Shown: positions 6,694 through 12,427 of the stretch, piece after piece
Numbering within the stretch: position 1 is the stretch's first letter
Layout: each line of letters opens with the position of its first letter
Source of the DNA: JBFWQM01 sp050249455
Lineage (GTDB): Bacteria > Pseudomonadota > Alphaproteobacteria > MPNO01 > VGEU01
DNA: 14,024 nt
Reading direction: 5' to 3'
Assembly: GCA_050249455.1 (NCBI GenBank)
Contig: JBFWQM010000148.1
Coordinates: forward strand, 1 to 14,024
Notes under the pieces: model-generated
The model's database searches: none
What the model was told of the DNA's origin: nothing
Seen by the model: the letters and a program-made list of their open reading frames with translations, nothing else
Program-made: the position numbers and the translations under genes

Positions 6694-7554
6694 ATGGATT
6701 ACGCCGAACGGACCGCCCGCATCCGCGCACTGGGCCGCACCATCGAGCCGGCTGTGCTCGAGGCGGCGCAGGCGATCTTCACGCCGCAGCACGAGACGGA
6801 GCCCTATGACGGCGTGCGCGTGACGCGCGACGTCCGCTACGGCGCGCACGACCGCCACCGGCTCGACGTCTATGCGCCCGACCCGGCCGGCGCGAAGCGA
6901 CCGGTGCTGCTGTTCGTCCACGGCGGCGGCTTCACCGGCGGCGACAAGAAGCGCCCCGGCACCCCGTACCAGGACAATGTCGCGCTGTGGGCGGTGCGCC
7001 ACGGCATGGTCGGGATCAACATGACCTATCGCCTGGCCCCGGCCGCGCCGTGGCCGGCCGGGATCGAGGACATCGCCGCCGCCATCGCCTGGATACGCGC
7101 CAACGGCGCGGCGCACGGCGGCGACGCCGGCCGCATCTTCCTGATGGGGACCTCTGCCGGCGCGACGCACGTCGCCTGCTACGCTGCGGGCCGGTCGCCG
7201 GAGATCGCCGGCGCGATCATGCTGTCGGGCGTCTACGATCTGGAGACAACCGAACCGCGGGATTCCCTGAAGTCCTATTTCGGCGCCGACATCCCGGCGT
7301 GGAGCGCGCGCTCGCCGCTGCGCGGGCTGATCGACGGCGCGGTGCCGCTGATGTTCGTGCTCGCGGAGTTCGACCCGCCCGACTTCGAACGCCAGGCGCT
7401 GGCGGCGGTGAGCGCATTCTCCGCCTGCCACGGCCGCTGGCCGCATTTCGTCCGGCTGATGGGTCACAATCACTTTACCGCGACTCTGCATCTCAATACT
7501 GACGACGACTATCTCGGCCGCCAGATCGTCGAATTCGTGGCCGCGGCAAGTTAA
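6694..7554 (+). CDS. Alpha/beta hydrolase, HSL/carboxylesterase-like
   Basis: This 286-residue hydrolase has the hormone-sensitive-lipase-type oxyanion-hole motif HGGGF (76-80), the nucleophile elbow GTSAG with Ser154, a candidate acid Asp227 (AEFDPPDF) and a candidate His258 (GHNHF), giving a complete catalytic triad. There is no signal peptide, so it acts in the cytoplasm, probably on a small ester or lactone; arylformamidase-like activity is also possible because short HGGGF proteins include kynurenine formamidases. The strong GGGGGGAG upstream of the ATG supports the start. It is divergent from the VOC-dehydrogenase operon across 97 nt, suggesting a shared pathway. The downstream spacer contains an EcfG-type promoter for the next gene rather than an obvious terminator. 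Confidence 0.9.
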   Translation: MDYAERTARIRALGRTIEPAVLEAAQAIFTPQHETEPYDGVRVTRDVRYGAHDRHRLDVYAPDPAGAKRPVLLFVHGGGFTGGDKKRPGTPYQDNVALWAVRHGMVGINMTYRLAPAAPWPAGIEDIAAAIAWIRANGAAHGGDAGRIFLMGTSAGATHVACYAAGRSPEIAGAIMLSGVYDLETTEPRDSLKSYFGADIPAWSARSPLRGLIDGAVPLMFVLAEFDPPDFERQALAAVSAFSACHGRWPHFVRLMGHNHFTATLHLNTDDDYLGRQIVEFVAAAS

Positions 7555-7559
7555 CAGCG

Positions 7560-7584
7560 GGAACAACGCCTCTTCCGGATCGTT
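7560..7584 (+). promoter_or_regulatory. EcfG-type general stress promoter (GGAAC-N16-CGTT)
   Basis: GGAAC (7560-7564) and CGTT (7581-7584) are separated by exactly 16 nt, a perfect match to the published alphaproteobacterial sigma-EcfG promoter signature. The -10 element ends 38 nt before the ATG of the tandem PRC-barrel gene. The motif starts just 6 nt after the hydrolase stop codon. Confidence 0.75.
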
Positions 7585-7622
7585 GCGTGGCCACTGAGTC
7601 CTGAATCCAGGAGAGAGCGGAC

Positions 7623-8459
7623 ATGACCATTCAGAAACTGCTTTGCAGCACTGCCGCAGCGGCGCTGCTCGTCATCGGCGTCGGCGCGCAGGCGGCCGAT
7701 GCGCCGAAGGCTCCCACTGCGCAGAACGCGCAGACAACGATGCCGTCGACCGCGGTGCAGGCCGATCGCCTGATCGGCGCCAGCGTGAAGAACGAGGCCA
7801 ACGAAACGGTCGGCGACGTCGAGTCGGTGATCATCGGCGAGGACGGCAAGGTGCGGGCGCTGGTGGTCGGCGTCGGCGGCTTCCTCGGTCTCGGCGAGCG
7901 CCTGGTCGCGCTCGACTGGAACCAGATCCGGGTCAACCAGGACGGCAACAGCGTGAAGGACGTGCGGGTCTCGATGAGCAAGGAGCAGGCCAAGGCGCTG
8001 CCCGAGTACAAGTACCGCGAGACCTCCTGGCGCGGCACGGCCTATCGCGACACCGGCTACAGGTCGGCGTCCGACATGCGGACCGACCGCGCGACGACCG
8101 CGCGCAACGACCGTCCGGCGGCCGGCGCGGCGGCGACCGACCGGCCGATGCGCGGCGACGTTTCGGCGAAGTCGATCATGACGCCCGATGGAAAGCTGAA
8201 GGCGTCCGAGGTCATCGGCATGTCGGTCGTGAACGACAAGCAGGAGAAGATCGGCGACATCGACGAGGTGCTGTTCGACAAGGCCGGCAAGCCGCAGGTC
8301 GTGCTCGGCGTCGGCGGCTTCCTCGGCGTCGGCGAGCGCAATGTGCTGGTCGACTGGAGCCGCTTGACCTTGCATCGCGAGGGCGACGACGTGCAGCTGC
8401 GCATGTCGACGACCGCCGACGACCTTAAGAAAATGCCGGCCTACGAGCCGCGCTCGTAA
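7623..8459 (+). CDS. Exported tandem PRC-barrel domain protein
   Basis: This 278-residue protein has a signal peptide (MTIQKLLCSTAAAALLVIGV, likely cleavage after AQA at 24) and two PRC-barrel repeats at about 47-115 and 193-262. The repeats share the near-identical motif VGVGGFLGLGER (82-93) and LGVGGFLGVGER (228-239). They are joined by a polar linker rich in Tyr, Arg and Asp (130-175). PRC-barrels are ligand- or protein-binding modules, and exported versions are common in alphaproteobacterial stress regulons; a precise function is unknown. The start is supported by a strong GGAGAGAG ribosome binding site. A consensus EcfG-type promoter lies upstream and a 13-bp hairpin follows. It most likely acts in the periplasm under general stress (inference). 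Confidence 0.9.
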   Translation: MTIQKLLCSTAAAALLVIGVGAQAADAPKAPTAQNAQTTMPSTAVQADRLIGASVKNEANETVGDVESVIIGEDGKVRALVVGVGGFLGLGERLVALDWNQIRVNQDGNSVKDVRVSMSKEQAKALPEYKYRETSWRGTAYRDTGYRSASDMRTDRATTARNDRPAAGAAATDRPMRGDVSAKSIMTPDGKLKASEVIGMSVVNDKQEKIGDIDEVLFDKAGKPQVVLGVGGFLGVGERNVLVDWSRLTLHREGDDVQLRMSTTADDLKKMPAYEPRS

Positions 8460-8478
8460 AGAAGGCCGCGAGCCGACG

Positions 8479-8508
8479 GCCGGCGCCGGGAGCGATCCCG
8501 GCGCCGGC
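8479..8508 (+). terminator. Strong hairpin after the PRC-barrel gene
   Basis: A perfect 13-bp stem (8479-8491 with 8496-8508) closes on a GCGA loop 20 nt after the stop codon. It is followed only by TTCGTCGT rather than a clean T-run, so it may be an inefficient terminator or an mRNA 3' stabiliser. The VOC gene begins 25 nt later and has no recognisable promoter, so read-through is plausible. Confidence 0.6.
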
Positions 8509-8533
8509 TTCGTCGTACCAGGGAGGCACGCTG

Positions 8534-8968
8534 ATGAATGACGGCAGGCCCGAACTCCCGAAGATCGCCGGCATTCTCGAAACCGCCGTCTACGTCGACG
8601 ACCTCCGCACCGCACGATCCTTCTACGAGGACAGGCTGGGGCTGCGCTGCATGTTCGAAGACGCCCGGCTGTGCGCGATCGACGTGGGCGGACGCGGGGT
8701 GCTGCTGCTGTTCCAGCGCGGCGAGTCGCTGGCGCCGGTGAAGCTGCCGGGCGGCACGATCCCGCCGCATGACGGGCACGGCCCGCTGCACATGGCCTTT
8801 GCGGTCACCGGCGACGAGCTGCGCGCATGGGAGGAGACGCTGCCCGCGCTCGGCGTGCCGATCGAAAGCACCGTCGATTGGCCGCGCGGCGGCCGCAGCA
8901 TCTACTTCCGCGACCCCGACCGGCATCTCCTGGAGATGGCGAGCCCGGGGATCTGGCCGATCTACTGA
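8534..8968 (+). CDS. Single-domain VOC/glyoxalase-like protein
   Basis: This 144-residue protein covers one VOC domain. Candidate metal ligands are Glu16 (ILETAVYVDDL), His86 (GHGPLHMAFAV) and Glu134 (RHLLEMASPG), in the glyoxalase/fosfomycin-resistance-protein arrangement with the first ligand as Glu. The DPDRHLLEM ending is a common family signature. A good GGGAGG ribosome binding site precedes the ATG. It follows the PRC-barrel gene on the same strand after a hairpin, and its end converges on the cupredoxin-like gene with 16 nt between. It may detoxify electrophiles such as 2-oxoaldehydes during stress, or be a degradative enzyme; the sequence does not decide. It is unrelated at the motif level to the larger VOC protein at 5325-6596. 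Confidence 0.85.
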   Translation: MNDGRPELPKIAGILETAVYVDDLRTARSFYEDRLGLRCMFEDARLCAIDVGGRGVLLLFQRGESLAPVKLPGGTIPPHDGHGPLHMAFAVTGDELRAWEETLPALGVPIESTVDWPRGGRSIYFRDPDRHLLEMASPGIWPIY

Positions 8969-8984
8969 AGCGGCGCGTGCCCGG

Positions 8985-9359
8985 TCAGCGCACCACCAGC
9001 TTCGCCGCCATGCCGCGGTCGCGGCTTTCGGGGCTGTAGATGTCGTAGCTGCCGGTTTCGTCCGGCGCGCGGAAGCTCAGCACCTTGCGTTCGCCGGGCG
9101 CCAGCGGCGCCTCGAACTTGACCTTCGCCATCGGCACCGAGACCTCCAGGTTGTGCGCGGCTGTGCCGCCGTTGGTCACCACAAGGTTGACCATCCGCGA
9201 CTTCGGCACCACCACCTCCTGCGGGGTGACGGCGTACTCCTTCAGCGCGACGCTGACCTGGACCGCGGGAAGGTAGCTCGCGTCCTGCGCGGCGGCCACA
9301 TGCGCGAACGCCATCGCCGCCGTCACCGTCATCGTCGCCAAAACAGTCCGCGCACCCAT
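8985..9359 (-). CDS. Exported cupredoxin-fold protein with degenerate copper site
   Basis: This 124-residue protein has a signal peptide (cleavage likely after AHVAAA, residue 24) and a cupredoxin-like beta-sandwich: VVVPKSRMVNLVVTNGGTAAHNLEV (49-73), LAPGERKVLSF (86-96) and the C-terminal GSYDIYSPESRDRGM (103-117). His69 and Met117 occupy copper-ligand positions. The Cys of the usual YxFYCPxPGH segment is Ser109, the loop is shorter, and the His is missing, so a type-1 copper centre is unlikely. A structural or protein-binding role in the periplasm is inferred. It has its own EcfG-type promoter (9392-9416), with the start codon 32 nt after the -10 element. It lies downstream of a membrane-protein gene on the same strand and converges on a VOC gene. 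Confidence 0.82.
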   Translation of the reverse strand: MGARTVLATMTVTAAMAFAHVAAAQDASYLPAVQVSVALKEYAVTPQEVVVPKSRMVNLVVTNGGTAAHNLEVSVPMAKVKFEAPLAPGERKVLSFRAPDETGSYDIYSPESRDRGMAAKLVVR

Positions 9360-9389
9360 GGCAGCACCCGTCCCCGCTGTTGCCGACAG

Positions 9390-9416
9390 GGAACGCGCCG
9401 CGCGGCTGCGCGTTCC
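9390..9416 (-). promoter_or_regulatory. EcfG-type promoter within a palindrome
   Basis: Read on the minus strand, GGAAC (9416-9412) and CGTT (9395-9392) are 16 nt apart, matching the EcfG promoter signature, and lie 32 nt upstream of the cupredoxin-like start. The element sits in a 9-bp perfect inverted repeat, GGAACGCGC (9390-9398) and GCGCGTTCC (9408-9416), so the plus strand also reads GGAAC-N16-CGTT (9390-9414). No plus-strand gene begins nearby. Confidence 0.65.
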
Positions 9417-9432
9417 GCGCCGCCGAGGGCGG

Positions 9433-9969
9433 TCAGCGACGCGGCGCCAGGTTCTTGAACAGCTCGGAGAACTTGTTCACCGCGTACGGCGCGAACAGCG
9501 TCATGCCGGCAACCAGGAAGTTGATGGCATCGTCCATGTCCTCCGGCATCCGTCCGGTCGTGGCGAAGCGATGCAGCGCGAAGGCGCCGAAGCCGAGGAA
9601 CATCAGCAGGATCGCGATCATGCCCATCAGCGCGATCAAGCGGCTGGTGCTGGCGCGCATCTCCACGATCAGCACCGGCCGCCCGGCGGGATCGAGACGC
9701 GGCTCTGGATGGCCGGCCGCGCCGACCGTCGTGCAGGTCACCTCGTGCGGTTCCGACAATGCGTCGGACAGCGACCACGCCGTGCCGTAGATCGCGGCGC
9801 GGATCATCAGCAGCGCGATCAGAGCGCCGATCAGCACGATGCCGATGACGCCGTAGACGAACCAGCCTTCCGGCGCCGGCGCGACCTGCGCCCAGGCGCT
9901 GCGCGTCGGCCAAGCCGCAACCGAAGCGGCTAGCGCGGGCGCAAGCGCCCGCCGGCTCAAGGTCCGCAT
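9433..9969 (-). CDS. Hypothetical membrane protein with three hydrophobic segments
   Basis: I do not recognise this family. The 178-residue product begins with an Arg-rich export signal (LSRRALAPALAASVAAW, possible cleavage after AWA at 27). Hydrophobic helices follow at about 37-57, 111-131 and a shorter one at 150-165, with a soluble loop of roughly 50 residues (60-110) containing SLSDALSEPHEVTC. The C-terminus (NKFSELFKNLAPRR) is basic and probably cytoplasmic. The ATG at 9969 has AGGGGG upstream; an earlier in-frame start at 9999 would add only ten residues and lacks an equally good site. It is divergent from the small secreted protein at 10091 and ends 73 nt before the cupredoxin-like start. 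No EcfG motif was found directly upstream. Confidence 0.75.
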   Translation of the reverse strand: MRTLSRRALAPALAASVAAWPTRSAWAQVAPAPEGWFVYGVIGIVLIGALIALLMIRAAIYGTAWSLSDALSEPHEVTCTTVGAAGHPEPRLDPAGRPVLIVEMRASTSRLIALMGMIAILLMFLGFGAFALHRFATTGRMPEDMDDAINFLVAGMTLFAPYAVNKFSELFKNLAPRR

Positions 9970-10035
9970 CCCCAACCCCCTTGCTTGCCCCGATGCCACG
10001 ATGAACGCCGGCGGCGGAACCTGTCAATCGGCGGG

Positions 10036-10062
10036 GGAACCGGCGCACCCGCGGCGGCGTTT
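10036..10062 (+). promoter_or_regulatory. EcfG-type general stress promoter (GGAAC-N17-CGTTT)
   Basis: GGAAC (10036-10040) and CGTTT (10058-10062) are 17 nt apart, within the published spacing range of sigma-EcfG promoters. The -10 element ends 28 nt before the ATG of the small secreted protein at 10091. Confidence 0.7.
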
Positions 10063-10090
10063 CACGCGGCCAACTTCGGGAGTCGGGAAC

Positions 10091-10426
10091 ATGAAAAGGA
10101 TTCTTGCAACTGCCGCCGTCGCGCTGGCTGCGGCGTCCGCGGCCCCGGCGACGGCGGGGCAGCTCGACGCGGCATCCGGCATCTGGCACCCGGTTGGATG
10201 CGCCGAGCCGGTGGCCCCGCCGCGCGAGGCGGATTCGGCGACCAGCCTCAACGATTCGATCATGCGCTACAACGCCTATGTCGACCGCGTCACCGCCTTC
10301 AACGAGTGCGTGCGCAACGAAGCCGCGCGGGACATGAACCTGATCCGCGCGCAGGCGGAGCGGGCGCAGATCACCGCCGTGCGCGAGGCGGAGGCCGGCC
10401 GGCTTGGGCCCGCCGGCCCGCGCTGA
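10091..10426 (+). CDS. Small secreted two-cysteine protein, function unknown
   Basis: This 111-residue protein has a clear signal peptide (MKRILATAAVALAAASAAPA, likely cleavage after ATA at 22). The mature part has Cys37 (HPVGCAEP) and Cys73 (FNECVRNEA), which could form one disulfide, and a helical region (55-100) with the pattern SIMRYNAYVDRVTAFNEC followed by AARDMNLIRAQAE. This helical pattern with a single Cys resembles small hypothetical exported proteins frequent in Alphaproteobacteria, but I cannot name a characterised family. The ATG at 10091 was chosen because it starts the signal peptide and has GGGAG-rich sequence upstream; the frame opens 30 codons earlier, which would cover the promoter. 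An EcfG-type promoter precedes it and a strong terminator follows. Confidence 0.78.
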   Translation: MKRILATAAVALAAASAAPATAGQLDAASGIWHPVGCAEPVAPPREADSATSLNDSIMRYNAYVDRVTAFNECVRNEAARDMNLIRAQAERAQITAVREAEAGRLGPAGPR

Positions 10427-10451
10427 CCCCGGACCGGGGGCGGCGAATGAA

Positions 10452-10478
10452 AAAGGGCGGGCCTCAGGCCCGCCCTTT
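10452..10478. terminator. Bidirectional intrinsic terminator
   Basis: AAAGGGCGGGCC (10452-10463) pairs perfectly with GGCCCGCCCTTT (10467-10478) over 12 bp around a TCA loop, with an A-run before and a T-run at the end on the plus strand, and the mirror arrangement on the minus strand. It lies between the convergent genes ending at 10426 and 10502, serving both. Confidence 0.88.
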
Positions 10479-10501
10479 CCTCGAGCGTGATGGCGGCGCG
10501 C

Positions 10502-10903
10502 TCAGCGGGTCGCGCTCTGCCGCGGCGACAGCGTGCTCTGGTGGGCGAAGGTCGGCCGGTTCCAGAACGTGGTCCACGACTCGTTCATCATCAGCTTGCC
10601 GTTGACGACGCGGAGCTTATCGTACGGCACCGCGATGAGCCGGTCGGGCTGGCCCATGGTGGTGCCCGCGGTGATGATCGCGTAGCGCTGCCCGTTCCGG
10701 TCGATCACGTCGTGCAGCCGGCCGAGCGCCGTCTCGTTGTTGAAGACTTCCAGCCCCACCGCGATCGCCGGGTCCGGCGCGATGCCGACCATCGGTTTCG
10801 GCTGCGCCGTCGCCGTCTGGGCCACCGCCGCGCCGGCCAGGGCCATTGCCCCCATCGACGCTGCGACGACAAGCGCCGCAATACCACGCTTCCTCGGTTC
10901 CAT
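10502..10903 (-). CDS. Exported PRC-barrel-like protein
   Basis: This 133-residue protein has a signal peptide (MEPRKRGIAALVVAASMGAM..., likely cleavage after AVA near 28) and a single PRC-barrel-like domain, about residues 48-108: VGLEVFNNETALGRLHDVIDRNGQRYAIITAG, then DRLIAVPYDKLRVVNGKLMM. The C-terminal tail (TTFWNRPTFAHQSTLSPRQS) is polar. The ATG has GAGG at good spacing, and the true gene is only the end of a very long artefactual antisense frame. An EcfG-like promoter (GGAAC-N16-GGTT) lies upstream. It is convergent with the small secreted gene at 10091 and divergent from the lipoprotein-OmpA pair. It is divergent enough from the tandem PRC protein at 7623 that it is a functional relative rather than a recent duplicate. 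Confidence 0.82.
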   Translation of the reverse strand: MEPRKRGIAALVVAASMGAMALAGAAVAQTATAQPKPMVGIAPDPAIAVGLEVFNNETALGRLHDVIDRNGQRYAIITAGTTMGQPDRLIAVPYDKLRVVNGKLMMNESWTTFWNRPTFAHQSTLSPRQSATR

Positions 10904-10937
10904 TTGGCACCTCGCCTGAATTGAAATCCCGCGCAGC

Positions 10938-10962
10938 AACCGTACAGCGACTGGATTGTTCC
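10938..10962 (-). promoter_or_regulatory. EcfG-like promoter (GGAAC-N16-GGTT)
   Basis: On the minus strand GGAAC (10962-10958) is followed after 16 nt by GGTT (10941-10938), one base off the CGTT consensus. The -10 element ends 34 nt before the start codon of the PRC-barrel-like gene at 10903, the same distance seen at the other sites in this cluster. Confidence 0.6.
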
Positions 10963-11010
10963 ATCCGCGGCGGGCGCGACGCGGGTGTTGCAGGCCAGGA
11001 ACCGAACCCA

Positions 11011-11035
11011 GGAACCAAACAAGGCGGCCCGCGTT
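11011..11035 (+). promoter_or_regulatory. EcfG-type general stress promoter (GGAAC-N16-CGTT)
   Basis: GGAAC (11011-11015) and CGTT (11032-11035) are 16 nt apart, a perfect match. The next start codon is 73 nt away at 11109, a longer leader than at the other sites. Another GGAAC at 10998-11002 has no correctly spaced partner. The promoter would serve the glycine-zipper lipoprotein and probably the OmpA-type gene. Confidence 0.7.
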
Positions 11036-11108
11036 GACACCGCCGCGAGCGTGAACGGCTCGATGCCGATGACGCAAAGGATTTTCACGGACAGTGGGGA
11101 CAACTCCA

Positions 11109-11366
11109 ATGAACGCCATGGTTCCGAAGTACTTCGCAATCGCGGCCGTACTGGCCGCTTCCTTCGGCCTCGCCGCCTGCGGCAACTCCCAGGGCGACCG
11201 GGCGCTCAGCGGCGGCGGGATCGGCGCCGGCATCGGTGCGGCCGCGGGTGCGGCGACCGGTGGCAGCGTGCTGGGCGGCGCGATCCTGGGCGGCGCGGCT
11301 GGCGCCGCGACCGGCGCGATCACCGACAAGGACGACGTGAACCTCGGCAAGCCGGTGTGGAAGTAG
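11109..11366 (+). CDS. Small glycine-zipper lipoprotein
   Basis: This 85-residue protein has a lipoprotein signal peptide with lipobox Leu21-Ala-Ala-Cys24, so it should be lipidated at Cys24 and anchored to a membrane. Residues 35-70 are a glycine-zipper (GxGIGAAAG, GGxVLGGAILGGAAGAATG) of the kind that packs two helices in or across a membrane, as in 17 kDa-antigen and YMGG-like proteins. The tail (DKDDVNLGKPVWK) is polar. The ATG at 11109 has a GGGGA site about 8 nt upstream; an in-frame GTG at 11094 overlaps that site and was rejected. It precedes the OmpA-type lipoprotein gene by 77 nt and is preceded by an EcfG-type promoter, suggesting stress-induced envelope reinforcement (inference). 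Confidence 0.85.
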   Translation: MNAMVPKYFAIAAVLAASFGLAACGNSQGDRALSGGGIGAGIGAAAGAATGGSVLGGAILGGAAGAATGAITDKDDVNLGKPVWK

Positions 11367-11397
11367 CCGGCGGCCGCAGGTCGCAGAGAGCACATTC

Positions 11398-11423
11398 GCC
11401 GGCGGACGTTCCCGTCCGCCGGC
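11398..11423 (+). other. Intercistronic hairpin between lipoprotein and OmpA-type genes
   Basis: GCCGGCGGACG (11398-11408) and CGTCCGCCGGC (11413-11423) form a perfect 11-bp stem on a TTCC loop. There is no following T-run, so it looks more like an mRNA processing or stability element, or a partial attenuator, than an intrinsic terminator. It lies 31 nt after the lipoprotein stop and 20 nt before the next ATG. Confidence 0.6.
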
Positions 11424-11443
11424 ACCGCAAGGAAGGAACGGAC

Positions 11444-12337
11444 ATGACAGGTGCGCCGAAGAGGGCCGCGATGCTCGCGGCCACGATCCCGGCCCTGATG
11501 CTGGCAGGCTGCGGCTACACCACGGTCGATGCGCTGAACAAGACGCCGACCCCGCCGAGCCAGAACTTCAGCGGCTATCTGGCGGACGACTACAAGAGCT
11601 TCGCCAACTACGAAGGCTATCAGATGTACGACTGGCCGGACGCCCAGCACTTCGCCAACAAGGGGCTGGCGGCGGCCAAGGGCCAGGCGGTGCCGCCGGA
11701 AGATCCGGGCAAGTGGAAGATCCGCAACGCCCACATGCGCGCCGACCTCGACGCCGCGCACGCGCGGCTCCACCAGGCGATCGCCAAGGGCGGCGGCGCG
11801 AAGGCGCCGCAGGCCATGGCGCGCGCGCAGGTCGAATACGACTGCTGGGTCGAGCAGGCCGAAGAGGGCTGGCAGTACAACGACATCGCTTCGTGCCGCA
11901 ACGGCTTCGTCCAGGCGATGATGGTCGTGGACCGCGGCCTCGCCGGGCCGGTTGCGGCGCAGCCGCCGATGCCGGCCGCGCCGACGCCGGCACGCGACTA
12001 CCTCGTCTTCTTCAACTTCGACAGCGCGGAGCTGACCGACAACGGGCGCGACATCATCCGCTCGGCCGCCGAAGCGGCGCGGCAACAGAACATCCGGATC
12101 TTCCAGATCGTCGGCCACGCCGACCGGTCCGGCAGCGATCGCTACAACCAGGCGCTGTCGATGAGGCGTGCCGAGACGGTGGCCCGCGAGCTGCAGCAGA
12201 TGGGCTTCGACCGTCGCGACCTGATGATCAGCGCGAAAGGCGAATCCGATCCGCTGGTGCAGACCGCCGATGGCGTGCGCGAGCCGCAGAACCGCCGCGT
12301 GACCATCTCGATCAACCCGAGCGGCGCCGGCGCCTAA
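11444..12337 (+). CDS. OmpA-family outer-membrane lipoprotein
   Basis: This 297-residue protein has a lipoprotein signal ending in Leu20-Ala-Gly-Cys23. A helical middle domain (about 30-165) carries two Cys residues (YDCWVEQAEEGWQYNDIASC). A Pro/Ala linker (166-184) leads to a complete C-terminal OmpA domain (186-292): YLVFFNFDSAELTDNGRDII, VGHADRSGSDRYNQALSMRRAETV and NRRVTISINP, the peptidoglycan-binding signature including the conserved Asp/Arg residues. It probably anchors the outer membrane to the wall. The ATG has a GGAAGGAA ribosome binding site. It follows the glycine-zipper lipoprotein across a hairpin and is likely co-expressed from the upstream EcfG-type promoter. A strong hairpin follows the stop. 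The middle domain resembles other alphaproteobacterial OmpA lipoproteins of unknown role. Confidence 0.92.
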   Translation: MTGAPKRAAMLAATIPALMLAGCGYTTVDALNKTPTPPSQNFSGYLADDYKSFANYEGYQMYDWPDAQHFANKGLAAAKGQAVPPEDPGKWKIRNAHMRADLDAAHARLHQAIAKGGGAKAPQAMARAQVEYDCWVEQAEEGWQYNDIASCRNGFVQAMMVVDRGLAGPVAAQPPMPAAPTPARDYLVFFNFDSAELTDNGRDIIRSAAEAARQQNIRIFQIVGHADRSGSDRYNQALSMRRAETVARELQQMGFDRRDLMISAKGESDPLVQTADGVREPQNRRVTISINPSGAGA

Positions 12338-12361
12338 CGGCCCCGCCATCCAGCCGTTGAA

Positions 12362-12394
12362 CGCCCCGCCGCCGGCAACCGCCGGGGCGGGGCG
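12362..12394 (+). terminator. Probable terminator after the OmpA-type gene
   Basis: CGCCCCGC (12362-12369) pairs with GCGGGGCG (12387-12394), and an inner CCGGC/GCCGG stem closes on an AACC loop with small bulges. The GC-rich hairpin starts 25 nt after the stop and is followed by CCTCGTTTC, a weak T-tract. It separates the OmpA-type gene from the transporter gene. Confidence 0.7.
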
Positions 12395-12427
12395 CCTCGT
12401 TTCGGCCCCTCTCCGAAAGACGACGCG

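Noticed and set aside
10016..10020. An additional GGAAC before the small secreted gene
   Set aside because: No CGTT-like element occurs 16-18 nt downstream; the GGAAC at 10036 does have one.
11034..11062. TTGACA at 11034 as a sigma70 -35 element
   Set aside because: No acceptable -10 hexamer at 16-18 nt, and it overlaps the CGTT of a perfect GGAAC-N16-CGTT promoter.
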